The notes below the pieces were generated by a model. The model searched no databases. It was not told the DNA's origin and saw only the letters and a list, made by a program, of their open reading frames with translations. Source: Rhodovulum strictum (GTDB taxonomy: Bacteria; Pseudomonadota; Alphaproteobacteria; Rhodobacterales; Rhodobacteraceae). Taken from it: a DNA stretch of 64,000 nucleotides. How positions within the stretch are numbered: the first letter of the stretch is position 1; every line of letters starts with the position of its first letter. The stretch covers positions 1-64,000 of the forward strand of contig NZ_WJPO01000009.1 in NCBI RefSeq assembly GCF_009649175.1. Direction: 5' to 3'. A program made the position numbers and the translations under genes. Shown one piece after another: positions 7,993 through 16,314 of the stretch.

Positions 7993-10122
7993 ATGAGCCA
8001 TCTTGTTGCGGTGGAAGAGCCTGCGCCGGGCATCCGGCGGCTGGTCTTGCAGAACGGCCCGGCAAACACGATGACGCCCGAACTGCTTGGCGCGCTCGAC
8101 ACCGCGCTTGAAGGGGCGCTTGCGACGCGGGGCACGCGCGCGGTGCTGATCGCGGCGCGGGGCGGGCGGGTGTTTTCGCTGGGTCTGAGCCCGACCGCCA
8201 CGGGTGCCGGGGATGCCGCGCGGCTGCGCGCGATCTGCGCCCGGCTCGACGCCGCCGATATGCCGGTGGTCGCGCTGGTCGGCGGGATGGCGTCGGGGGG
8301 TGGGTGCGAACTGGCGCTGGCCGCCCATTACCGGGTGGTGCTGCCCGTCACCGAATTCTGCCTGCCCGACATCGCCATCGGCCTGCCGCCCGCGGCCGGA
8401 ACGACCCAACGCCTGCCGCGGCTGATCCCGCCCGAAGCGGCGCTGGATCTGCTGCTGTCGGGCCAGCCGGTAGGGGCGGCGAAGGCGCGGCGGCTTGGTC
8501 TGGTCGATGCAGTGGTCGATGGCGATCTCGACGCGGCGGGGCTGCGCTTTGCCCTTGGCCTGATCGAGGAACGGGCCGGACCCCGCCCCGCCCCCGCCCT
8601 TGCCCTGCCGCCCTTCGAGCGGCTGCATGCCGCCGTGGCCGCCCGCCGCGAGGCGCTGCCTGCGGCCGGGCCGGTCGAGGCGCCCGCGCGCGTTCTGGAT
8701 TGCGTCGATTCGGCGGCGATGCTGCCCTTTGCGGCGGCGCTCGACTACGAGGCGGCGGCGCATGAGGATTGCCGCGACAGCCCCACGTTCCGGGCCTTGC
8801 GCCACATCGCGTTGGGCGAGGCGGCGGCGCGGCGCCGGGCGACCGGCTGGGCCAAGGCCGCCCGCCCGGTCGAGACGGTGGGGATCTGGGGCTGGGGAAT
8901 AGGTGCCGCGGCGCTGGCGGCAAGCGTTCTGACAGCGGGCCGGGCTGTGTGCATGGCCGCGCCCGATGCAGCGGCGCTGGCCGAAGGCGCGGCCCGTGTC
9001 GATGCGATTCTGGGCGCGGCAAGCGGCGGCGGGGCCAAGGATGCGACGGCGCGAAACGCAGCCTGGGCGCGGTTTTCGGCACGCACCGGGCCCGCGGGAC
9101 TGGCGCGTTGCAGCGTGGTGATCGAGGCGGGGGCGGGGCCGTGGTCGGAGCGCGCGGGCGGGTTTTCGGCGCTGGCCGGTGTCGCGGCGCCCCAGGCGGT
9201 TCTGGTCGGTACCGGTGCGCTGGTCGCGCCCGCCTTGCTGGCCGAAAGCGGGCAGCGGCCCGAGGCGACGATCTGGCTGAACCTGCCCGATCTGGTGCCC
9301 GAGGCCACGCTGGCCGAGATGGTCTGCACGCCCGCGACCAGCGAGGCCGCGATCGCGACTCTGGGGGAAATCGTTCATGCAACCCAGCGCCTTGGCTTGA
9401 TCGCCCATGGGGAAAGCCCGGTTCTGGGCGTCCTGATCGGTGCGCTCGAAGCGGCGGATGCGCTGGTCGAGGGTGGCGCCTCGCCCTATGCGGTGGACCG
9501 CGCGCTGCGCGATTGGGGGCTGAGCCATGGCCCTTACGAGATCGCCGACCGGCTGGGGCTTCAGACGCTTCTGGCGTTGCGCGCAGACCTACCCGGCGGT
9601 TCCGATCCCGAGGCGCGGCCGATCCTTGTGGCGGCGCAGCTTGTCGCCGAGGGGCGGGGGGGGCATGCGACCGGGCGGGGTTATTACGTCTATTGCGAGC
9701 CCGGCGCCCGCGGTCAGCCCGATCCCGCGCTCGATCCGCTGCTGGCCGAGGCGCGCGCGGTGCTGGGCCGCAACCCGCGCCCGGTCACCGATGCCGAGAT
9801 CCGCGCGCAGGTGCTGGCGGGCATGGCGCAGGCCGGTGCGGGGCTGTTGCGGCGGGGTGTGCTGCGCCGGGCGGTCGAGATCGACCTGGCGCTGGTCCAT
9901 GGCGCCGGGTTGGCGCGCTGGCGTGGCGGGCCGATGCGGGCGGCGGACGAACGCGGGTTGCTCTGGCTGCGGCGCACGCTGCGGCTGATGGCCGAACGGC
10001 CCGGCGGCGCCGCGATCTGGACGCCCGACCCGCTGATCGGCGATCTGATCAAGACCGGACGTCAGTTCTGCGATTTCGACGGGAGGGCCGCGGCCGCCCC
10101 TGCCGATGTCAGCCCAGCATGA
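7993..10122 (+). CDS. FadJ-like enoyl-CoA hydratase / 3-hydroxyacyl-CoA dehydrogenase with altered dehydrogenase site
   Basis: 709 residues with the usual FadJ/FadB order. The crotonase domain (about 1-190) keeps the oxyanion region and the first catalytic glutamate (GGMASGGGCELALAAHYR), while the second is aspartate (CLPDIAIG where LPE is usual). The NAD-binding domain begins with VGIWGWGIGAAALA, a GxGxxA variant. The segment that should hold the catalytic histidine (HFFNP) reads TIWLNLPDLVPE, so the dehydrogenase may be inactive or specialised. Two C-terminal 3HCDH-like domains follow. No thiolase gene is adjacent. A beta-oxidation role is inferred. Confidence 0.8.
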   Translation: MSHLVAVEEPAPGIRRLVLQNGPANTMTPELLGALDTALEGALATRGTRAVLIAARGGRVFSLGLSPTATGAGDAARLRAICARLDAADMPVVALVGGMASGGGCELALAAHYRVVLPVTEFCLPDIAIGLPPAAGTTQRLPRLIPPEAALDLLLSGQPVGAAKARRLGLVDAVVDGDLDAAGLRFALGLIEERAGPRPAPALALPPFERLHAAVAARREALPAAGPVEAPARVLDCVDSAAMLPFAAALDYEAAAHEDCRDSPTFRALRHIALGEAAARRRATGWAKAARPVETVGIWGWGIGAAALAASVLTAGRAVCMAAPDAAALAEGAARVDAILGAASGGGAKDATARNAAWARFSARTGPAGLARCSVVIEAGAGPWSERAGGFSALAGVAAPQAVLVGTGALVAPALLAESGQRPEATIWLNLPDLVPEATLAEMVCTPATSEAAIATLGEIVHATQRLGLIAHGESPVLGVLIGALEAADALVEGGASPYAVDRALRDWGLSHGPYEIADRLGLQTLLALRADLPGGSDPEARPILVAAQLVAEGRGGHATGRGYYVYCEPGARGQPDPALDPLLAEARAVLGRNPRPVTDAEIRAQVLAGMAQAGAGLLRRGVLRRAVEIDLALVHGAGLARWRGGPMRAADERGLLWLRRTLRLMAERPGGAAIWTPDPLIGDLIKTGRQFCDFDGRAAAAPADVSPA

Positions 10123-10324
10123 TCCCGATCACGACCATCATCAGCCCCAGCGCCGACATGCCCAGCGCGGCCATGTTCAGCGCGACCGCCTTTTGTAGCC
10201 GCGCGCGCAGTTCGGATTCTGACAGATTGGCGCCGCGCGCTGCACGCACCTGAAGGATCACCCGGACGATCCCCGCAAGCCCGGCCAGCGACAACGCCGC
10301 CCCGATCCAGATCAATGCCGCCAT
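10109..10324 (-). CDS. small two-helix membrane protein
   Basis: 71 residues with two predicted transmembrane helices (about 4-26, IWIGAALSLAGLAGIVRVIL, and 48-70, ALNMAALGMSALGLMMVVIG) and a charged loop (NLSESELRARLQKA). GGAGGG precedes the ATG at 10324. The 3' end overlaps the convergent FadJ-like gene by 14 nt. The family is not recognised; such short proteins are common and uncharacterised in this bacterial family. Confidence 0.6.
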   Translation of the reverse strand: MAALIWIGAALSLAGLAGIVRVILQVRAARGANLSESELRARLQKAVALNMAALGMSALGLMMVVIGIMLG

Positions 10325-10454
10325 CGCACCCTCCGCCTTGGACTGGCCCAGCGCCTAGTTCATGGGGCGCGGGGGCGCAAGGGGCAGGGGGCTTGCGGGC
10401 GGGCGGGCGCGGCGCTAGGTCAGGCCTCCGACCCGCCAGAGAGGAGCCGCGAGC

Positions 10455-10715
10455 GTGACCGAGACGCCCACCGATATCAGCTATAACGTCACCGCCGAGG
10501 AATTGCGCCAGTTCATCGAGCGTTATGAACGGCTTGAGGCCGAGAAGAAGGACATCGCCGACCAGCTGAAAGAGGTGATGGCCGAGGCCAAGGGGCGCGG
10601 CTATGATACCAAGGTGCTGCGCAAGATCATCGCGCTGCGCAAGCGCGACCGCGACGAGATCGCCGAGGAAGAGGCGATGCTGGAGCTTTACAAGCAGGCG
10701 CTCGGGATGCCGTGA
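10455..10715 (+). CDS. gapR: GapR-family DNA-binding protein (DUF2312)
   Basis: 86 residues matching the DUF2312/GapR family of alphaproteobacterial nucleoid proteins that clamp overtwisted DNA and stimulate type II topoisomerases. The N-terminal coiled coil reads ELRQFIERYERLEAEKKDIA and the basic region KGRGYDTKVLRKIIALRKRD; it ends in the conserved EEEAMLELYKQALG. The start is GTG at 10455 with GAGGAG 8 nt upstream. Near-universal conservation makes the identification firm. Confidence 0.93.
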   Translation: MTETPTDISYNVTAEELRQFIERYERLEAEKKDIADQLKEVMAEAKGRGYDTKVLRKIIALRKRDRDEIAEEEAMLELYKQALGMP

Positions 10716-10743
10716 CCGGGCGGGCAACGCCCCTGCGCGGTAC

Positions 10744-11619
10744 TCAGACGGTGATGACCTCGACGCCCTTGATGGTGGCAATCGCATCAAGGTCCGCTTC
10801 GTAGCGGGCGGTCAGGTCCTCGACCAACTCGCCGAACCAGCCCGGCGCGTCGATTTCCTGATCCACGGCGTCGGGCAGGGCATATTTGTCGAGAAAGGCC
10901 GCAACGACGCGGCGGCGCTGCGCCTCGCTGACCGGCGGCTTCTCGTCGAGATAGGCGCGCAGCCGTTTCATGCCGGCGGGCTGCATGATCGTGTCCAGCA
11001 GATCGTCGGTCCCGCGCAGTTGCGTGCCTTCGGGCAGGCCCGCGATGCGGGTCATCAGCGCGGGCCAGATCAGCGGCGTGTCCTCGTTGCACCAGATCGT
11101 CAGCCGCGCCTTGGGCACCGCATCGCGGATCCGGCGCACCACGTCCGACCAAGTCAGCGAAAGGGGGTCTGTCCCCGCAAGGAAGTCACGGAAATCGCGT
11201 TCGGGTGACTTCGCAAAAAGCGCAGGCAGCAAGGTCGCGGGGTTGCGCAGCCCGAGAAAGAACGCGCAGGGCTGGTCGGGAAAGAGTTGCGCGAGCCAAT
11301 GCGCCTTGGTGCCCGCCATCGGGTAAAGCGTGCCCTCGCCCAGCGCCTTTTGCGGCACGCACAGGAAGGACTGGTTCACCAGGATCAGTCGCTCTGCCTT
11401 TTCGCCATTCGTCGTCGCCTCGAAGATCATCTGCTGCATCTCGGCCGTCGCCGGGCGGCCGCGCAACGAGACGATCATTTCGCGCAGGATCGGGCGGTAG
11501 CGGCCGGGGCCCGGTACGGCGATGCCCTGCTTTGCCAGGATGCCGCGGTTCTTGAGCAGGCCCTTCAGCAGCCGCTCGTCATCGGTGCAATGCGCGCCGA
11601 TGTGATAGACCAGTTCCAT
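10744..11619 (-). CDS. uncharacterised protein, sulfotransferase-like N-terminus
   Basis: 291 residues. It opens MELVYHIGAHCTDDERLLKG, which resembles the HIGAHKTGT phosphate-binding start of bacterial sulfotransferase-like proteins but without the usual residues after the histidines. A later segment (KARLTIWCNEDTPLIWPALM) resembles the RVIVWRYEDFPLIWP type seen in related Rhodobacteraceae proteins. No signal peptide or membrane helix is evident. The start at 11619 is chosen at the HIGAH motif; the longer open frame upstream overlaps the divergent ABC permease. Function unknown. Confidence 0.6.
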   Translation of the reverse strand: MELVYHIGAHCTDDERLLKGLLKNRGILAKQGIAVPGPGRYRPILREMIVSLRGRPATAEMQQMIFEATTNGEKAERLILVNQSFLCVPQKALGEGTLYPMAGTKAHWLAQLFPDQPCAFFLGLRNPATLLPALFAKSPERDFRDFLAGTDPLSLTWSDVVRRIRDAVPKARLTIWCNEDTPLIWPALMTRIAGLPEGTQLRGTDDLLDTIMQPAGMKRLRAYLDEKPPVSEAQRRRVVAAFLDKYALPDAVDQEIDAPGWFGELVEDLTARYEADLDAIATIKGVEVITV

Positions 11620-11709
11620 GCTGCCTGCGCCCCGTTTCTTCGGTCTTCGTTGCGCGCGAGTATACGGGCCGTTCTGGACAGGAAAATGCCTTTCCTGTAA
11701 TCGCCGGGC

Positions 11710-13389
11710 ATGGCAGCGAGAATTGATCCGGAAAACCGTCCGCAATCCGGGCTCGGGCGTCTGGCCCTGCTGCGCCTGCGGCCCGATCCGTGGTCCCTGG
11801 GCGCGCTTCTGATCGCGGCGCTGGTGCTGATGCCGATCCTGTCGGTGATGTGGATCGCGTTCACGCCCAAGCAGAACATCTGGCCGCATCTCGTCTCGAC
11901 AACGCTGCCGCGCTATCTGTCGAACACGGCCTTTCTGATGGTGGGCGTGGCGGCGCTGGCCTCGGCGGTGGGGGCGGGGGCGGCCTGGCTGATCTCGGTC
12001 TACCGCTTTCCGTTCTCGCGCTGGCTGGAATGGCTGCTGCTGCTGCCGCTGGCGATCCCGGCCTATGTGGGCGCCTATGCGCTGGTCGATTTCCTGGAAT
12101 ATGCGGGGCCGGTGCAGACCGCGCTACGCGATCTTTTCGGTTGGCAGAGCGCGCGGGACTACTGGTTCCCGCAGGTCCGATCGCGCGAGGCGGCGGTGAT
12201 CGTGCTGGCGGCCGCGCTTTACCCTTACGTCTATCTGTTGTCCCGCGCGGCCTTTCGCGAGCAGTCGGGCGGCGCCTATGAGGTGGCGCGCGCGCTGGGG
12301 GCGGGGCCGTTTGCGCTGTTCCGCCGGATCGGCCTGCCGCTGGCCCGGCCTGCCATCGCGGCCGGGGCGGCCATCGTGATGATGGAGACGGTGAACGATT
12401 TCGGCACGGTCCAGTATTTCTCGGTCCAGACGCTGACCACGGGCATCTTCTCGGTCTGGCTTCAGGGCGGCAATGCGGGCGGCGCGGCGCAGATCGCCAT
12501 GGTGATCCTGGTGCTGATCCTGGTGCTGGTTGCGCTGGAAAAGATCAGCCGCCGCAACCTGCGCTTTCACAATCTGGGCCGGGCGCATCGTCCGCTGGTT
12601 CCGGTCCGGCTGACCGGCCCCGCTGCCTGGGCCGCGACGCTGGCCTGCGCGCTGCCCGTCGCGGTGGGCTTCGTGCTGCCGGTGGGCGTGATGGCGTCGC
12701 ATGCGCTGGCCAATACCGCGGCCTGGGTCGATCCGGGGTTGCTGCGCGCATTGGCGAACACGCTGACGGTGGGCGGGATCGCCGCTGTGGGCACGGTCGC
12801 GGCGGGGCTCTTTCTGGTCTATTCGGTGCGGCTGACCGGGCGCACCCTGCCCAAGCTGCTGCTGCCGATCACCACCATCGGCTATGCGGCGCCGGGCGCG
12901 GTACTGGGGGTCGGTCTGCTGATCCCGATGGCGGCGGCCGACAACGCGCTTGCCGATCTGGTCGAGGGCGCCTTTGGCGTCGATATCGGCCTGGTGATGA
13001 CCGGCTCGGCCTTTGCGATCATCTATGCCTATGGCGTGCGGTTCTTTGCCATCGCGCAGGGGGCCGCGGATGCGGCGATGGGCCGGATCGCGCCCAGCCT
13101 GCCGATGGCGGCCCGCTCGCTGGGGCGTTCGGCGCGGGGCACGCTGACTGCTGTCCACCTGCCGCTGATCCGTACCTCGGTCGGCACCGCGCTGCTGCTG
13201 GTCTTTGTCGATTGCGTCAAGGAACTGCCTGCGACGCTGCTGCTCAGGCCGTTCAACTACAACACCCTCGCGACGCGGGTCTATGAAAAGGCCAGCCTCG
13301 AGAATCTGGGCGATGCCGCACCCGCTGCGCTGCTGGTCAGCGCGGTCGGGCTGGTCGCGGTCGGGCTTCTGGCGCGCGCCAACCGCTGA
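11710..13389 (+). CDS. ABC transporter permease, iron(III)/Fbp-type
   Basis: 559 residues with about 12 membrane helices arranged as two binding-protein-dependent permease domains, the architecture of FbpB/SfuB iron(III) permeases. EAA-type loops that contact the ATPase appear in each half (YEVARALGAGPFALFRRIGL about residues 190-210, and ARSLGRSARGTLTAVHLPLI in the second half). Neither the binding protein nor the ATPase gene is adjacent, which is unusual for ABC systems; both must be encoded elsewhere. The ion specificity is inferred from family resemblance and not from context. Confidence 0.85.
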   Translation: MAARIDPENRPQSGLGRLALLRLRPDPWSLGALLIAALVLMPILSVMWIAFTPKQNIWPHLVSTTLPRYLSNTAFLMVGVAALASAVGAGAAWLISVYRFPFSRWLEWLLLLPLAIPAYVGAYALVDFLEYAGPVQTALRDLFGWQSARDYWFPQVRSREAAVIVLAAALYPYVYLLSRAAFREQSGGAYEVARALGAGPFALFRRIGLPLARPAIAAGAAIVMMETVNDFGTVQYFSVQTLTTGIFSVWLQGGNAGGAAQIAMVILVLILVLVALEKISRRNLRFHNLGRAHRPLVPVRLTGPAAWAATLACALPVAVGFVLPVGVMASHALANTAAWVDPGLLRALANTLTVGGIAAVGTVAAGLFLVYSVRLTGRTLPKLLLPITTIGYAAPGAVLGVGLLIPMAAADNALADLVEGAFGVDIGLVMTGSAFAIIYAYGVRFFAIAQGAADAAMGRIAPSLPMAARSLGRSARGTLTAVHLPLIRTSVGTALLLVFVDCVKELPATLLLRPFNYNTLATRVYEKASLENLGDAAPAALLVSAVGLVAVGLLARANR

Positions 13390-13549
13390 GCGTGCCCTGC
13401 CGCGCGTTAAACCGTCATCTGCGTAAACACCTTGAACACCACTTGCCGTCAGGATGCGGGCAGGGGACCGGCGGGCTTTGCAGCGATTGCCGTTCGCAGC
13501 GGCGTCCCGGGGCCGATACGGCGCGGCGGATGGGCGGGGCGGCATTTCG

Positions 13550-14128
13550 ATGGGACGGAACTTCGCCGGGATCGTTCTGACCGCGTGGGCCATGGTCCTT
13601 GCCGGGGCTTCGGGGGCGGCTGCCCTCGATCTGCTGGAGGATACCCATCTCATCGACATCCAGGCCGGATCGAACAGATCCTCGGCGGCGCAGGGGCTGA
13701 GCGTGGGGGGATACGAACTGGCAGATGGCGGCCGGGTGTCGTTCCGCGACTGGTACACCCCGCGTTTCCCCGACCTGTCGGTGCTTCTGCTGACCCAGGT
13801 TTCCGCGAATTTCGGGGTGATCTGGGGGTTCGGCACAGGCGAGCGGGCCCCCAAGTACCGGATCGAGCCCGCGTTTCATCTGGGCTTTGTCTACCAGACC
13901 CGGCCCTTCGACGGCGCGACCCTGTCGCTGAAGGCGACCCACCCGATCGGCGGGCGGCTGAGGGAATCGGCCTGCGTAGCGGATTACGGCGATATCGGCG
14001 GTGTCGTGCCGGTCAATTGCAGGCTGGCGGCAGACTTGCTGCCGCCAGAGGAAACGCTGAACTACCTGCTCCGTATGAAGGGGCGAAGCGATGCCCGGAT
14101 CAGTCTGGATTTCGAGTTCCGGTTCTGA
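13550..14128 (+). CDS. secreted protein of unknown function
   Basis: 192 residues with a signal peptide (MGRNFAGIVLTAWAMVLAGA, cleaved near SGAAA). The mature part is rich in aromatic and short beta-strand-like segments (SVLLLTQVSANFGVIWGFGT, YRIEPAFHLGFVYQTRPFDG) and ends in LDFEFRF with a terminal phenylalanine, as in outer-membrane beta proteins. Two cysteines (about residues 144 and 155, AC.ADY and NCRL) could pair. The start at 13550 is chosen at the signal peptide. Its 3' end abuts the convergent subtilase gene with no gap. Confidence 0.6.
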   Translation: MGRNFAGIVLTAWAMVLAGASGAAALDLLEDTHLIDIQAGSNRSSAAQGLSVGGYELADGGRVSFRDWYTPRFPDLSVLLLTQVSANFGVIWGFGTGERAPKYRIEPAFHLGFVYQTRPFDGATLSLKATHPIGGRLRESACVADYGDIGGVVPVNCRLAADLLPPEETLNYLLRMKGRSDARISLDFEFRF

Positions 14129-15016
14129 TCACTTGATCGCGACGGGGGCCAGTGCCCGGGCAATGCTGGCCTCGCCACGGCCATGCAGAGCGGCGGAATA
14201 GTCCTTGATCGTGTCCTTGCGCGCGGTGTTCAGCAACTGGTTGGTGATCTGCGTCGGCGTTGCATTGGTGAACTTGCTGCCCAGAACCGCCGAATAGCCC
14301 GACACGATCGGGGCGGCAAAGGATGTGCCGTAAAGCCCGGTCGTGTTTCCGGTGACGCCGACGACAAGGAACTGATTCTGAACCGTCGCGTTGTTGCCCG
14401 CGGTGTTCGAATAGGAGGCCAGCGAGGCCGGCCGGTCCACCGAGCCATGCGCGCTGAGCGCGCCCACGAAGATCGCCGATTGCTTGCCGATCAGATCGCG
14501 GTTCAGGTAGTCCATATTGCCCGATGCGTTGGCGCTGCCGACCGCAACCCCGTCATTGCCGGCGGCCTTGACGACGACCGCCTTGCCGTCCCGGGCATAG
14601 GCGATGATCGAAGTCTCGCGCGCGCTCCAGCCGATTGTCGAATACCCCGCCTTGGCGACCATGCCATAGCTCAGGTTGAGGGTGTTCAGCCCCTTTTGCA
14701 GCGTCACGGCGCGGGTATTGGTGAAGTCTTGCGTGCGTACCGTCGCGCTCGGTGCCATCAGCTGGGCCTCGAGTGCGGTCCATTCCCCGTGACGAAGCCG
14801 TTCGGTCGTGCCGCGGAGATTGCCGCCATAGGTTTGCGTGCTGTTGAAATCGTCGATCACGGTGATCGTGGTGTTCTGCCCCTTGAACCCAAGGCTCCAC
14901 GCCTGACCGATTTCCGACGGCATCCAGGGCCGAACCTCCTGCGCGGACGCAACAGAGGCAGTCAGTGTCAAGGCGGCTGCCTTCAGCGCCAGCGAGAGAG
15001 AGCGGATCAGCGTCAT
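14129..15016 (-). CDS. secreted S8 (subtilisin-like) serine protease
   Basis: 295 residues with a Sec signal peptide (SLSLALKAAALTLTASVASA). The subtilase triad is recognisable but in unusual settings: Asp in TITVIDDFNS, His in RLRHGEWTALEAQLMAPSAT (normally HGTHVAG), and Ser in TGLYGTSFAAPIVSGYSAVL. KAAGNDG marks the oxyanion region. There is no pro-domain of normal length and no C-terminal translocator, so the protein should be released to the periplasm or medium. AAGGA lies about 9 nt before the ATG at 15016. It ends exactly at the convergent secreted-protein gene. Confidence 0.85.
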   Translation of the reverse strand: MTLIRSLSLALKAAALTLTASVASAQEVRPWMPSEIGQAWSLGFKGQNTTITVIDDFNSTQTYGGNLRGTTERLRHGEWTALEAQLMAPSATVRTQDFTNTRAVTLQKGLNTLNLSYGMVAKAGYSTIGWSARETSIIAYARDGKAVVVKAAGNDGVAVGSANASGNMDYLNRDLIGKQSAIFVGALSAHGSVDRPASLASYSNTAGNNATVQNQFLVVGVTGNTTGLYGTSFAAPIVSGYSAVLGSKFTNATPTQITNQLLNTARKDTIKDYSAALHGRGEASIARALAPVAIK

Positions 15017-15188
15017 GCCGTCATTCCTTTCCTTCTGTTCCCCGCGACCGCAGCATTGCCGCAGAAGATGGCCGCAATGTGCCGTTTGCGGGCCCATTCC
15101 CGGGCGAGGACGCTTGCGCGCCGGGCTGCCGCCCCGTATCCCGGAACCATCGGCCCGGTTTGCGGACCGGGCCCGGACAGAGGTTCCG

Positions 15189-15650
15189 ATGCGTCGCGCC
15201 CTTGCCCTGATTGCCGCCCTTGCCCTGGCCGCCTGTGTGCCGCCGGATCCGACAGCCGCGCCCGGGCCGATGCGCACCATGCGGGGCAATCTGGTGCTGC
15301 CAGACCCCTCCGATCCCGGCCGGTTCGAGGTCTTTGCCCGGGCGGGCGATTCCGGTGCGGATCTGTGGTGCGCGGCATCTGAGTTTGCCGAGCGCGAATT
15401 GCGCGTGCCGGTCAACCGGCGCATCTATGTCGTCACCCCGCGCGGCTCCAGCGCGGCCCGGCCCGGGGCCAGATCGGTCGTCTTCACCGTCGCACCCGAT
15501 GCGGCCCTTCTGGCCGCGGCCGAGGCACTGCCCATGGGACTGACGATGGATGTAGGCCGGCCCGGGCGCAACTTCCTGCCGGTTCACGGGCGCACCGCCT
15601 GCCGACCGCTTTTCGAGCGCCGCTTCGGGCCAGGCTTCACGGTTCCGTGA
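15189..15650 (+). CDS. putative lipoprotein
   Basis: 153 residues. The N-terminus MRRALALIAALALAACVPPD is a lipoprotein signal with the lipobox LAAC (Cys16). The mature domain has two or three further cysteines (DLWCAASEFA, GRTACRPLF) and reads like a small alpha/beta fold (VNRRIYVVTPRGSS). The family is not recognised. It lies alone between the divergent subtilase and the ubiT operon. Confidence 0.65.
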   Translation: MRRALALIAALALAACVPPDPTAAPGPMRTMRGNLVLPDPSDPGRFEVFARAGDSGADLWCAASEFAERELRVPVNRRIYVVTPRGSSAARPGARSVVFTVAPDAALLAAAEALPMGLTMDVGRPGRNFLPVHGRTACRPLFERRFGPGFTVP

Positions 15651-15727
15651 TCGCCCGGCCGAGAACGGTGCGTTTCCGGGAAAACCCGCCGGATGTGACA
15701 ATTCGTGCCCCGGACAGCACCTGACTT

Positions 15728-15741
15728 TTGACGTAGGTCAA
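15728..15741. promoter_or_regulatory. FNR/FixK-type box upstream of ubiTUV
   Basis: TTGAC-GTAG-GTCAA has perfect half-sites and FNR spacing. Its centre is about 43 bp upstream of the ubiT ATG at 15778. This is a typical activating position if transcription starts close to the start codon. It indicates anaerobic induction of the O2-independent ubiquinone genes. Confidence 0.7.
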
Positions 15742-15777
15742 GTCCTTCGCACGAACATCGCTGTATCGACATCTCCC

Positions 15778-16314
15778 ATGACACCCGATCCCCAGTCCTC
15801 GCGCCTTTCCGGCGGGCCCGGCGGTTTTCCGTTCGCGCCGCCGCTTCCGCTGTTCCTTCTCAACCCCATCCTCAGGCGGATCGTGCACCGTATCGCGGTG
15901 CAGAACCCCGACATGTTCGATCGGCTCGGGCCGCACCGGCATGCCTATTTCCTGATCGACCCGGTCGACATCCCGTTCATGCTGTATCTGCGCCCCGATC
16001 CCGAGGCGCTGGATTTCCGCGCCGTCGGCCGCAGGAATCCGCCACCGCATGCCGCGCGGATCTCGGGCAAGTTCCTCGATCTGCTGACGCTGATGGATAC
16101 CGAGCAGGATGGCGACGCGCTGTTCTTCTCGCGCGATCTGATCGTGACCGGCGATACCGAGGCGGTGGTCTGCCTGCGCAATGCGCTGGACGATGTGGAC
16201 GATCCGATTGCCGAAAGCGTGGCCGACATGTTCGGCCCGCCCGGGCGCGCCGCGCTGAACGCCCTGCGCCGTGCCGCCGAAAACGCCCAGAAACGGAAAG
16301 GGGCCAAGACATGA
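15778..16314 (+). CDS. ubiT: UbiT, SCP2-type lipid-binding factor for anaerobic ubiquinone synthesis
   Basis: 178 residues with an SCP2-like domain (VHRIAVQNPDMFDRLG, YFLIDPVDIPFMLYL, HAARISGKFLDLLTLMD, DALFFSRDLIVTGDTEAVVC). UbiT binds ubiquinone intermediates and, with UbiU and UbiV, allows hydroxylation of the ring without oxygen. The stop codon overlaps the ubiU ATG by 4 nt, giving a tight operon. The FNR-type box just upstream fits expression under anoxia. Confidence 0.9.
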   Translation: MTPDPQSSRLSGGPGGFPFAPPLPLFLLNPILRRIVHRIAVQNPDMFDRLGPHRHAYFLIDPVDIPFMLYLRPDPEALDFRAVGRRNPPPHAARISGKFLDLLTLMDTEQDGDALFFSRDLIVTGDTEAVVCLRNALDDVDDPIAESVADMFGPPGRAALNALRRAAENAQKRKGAKT

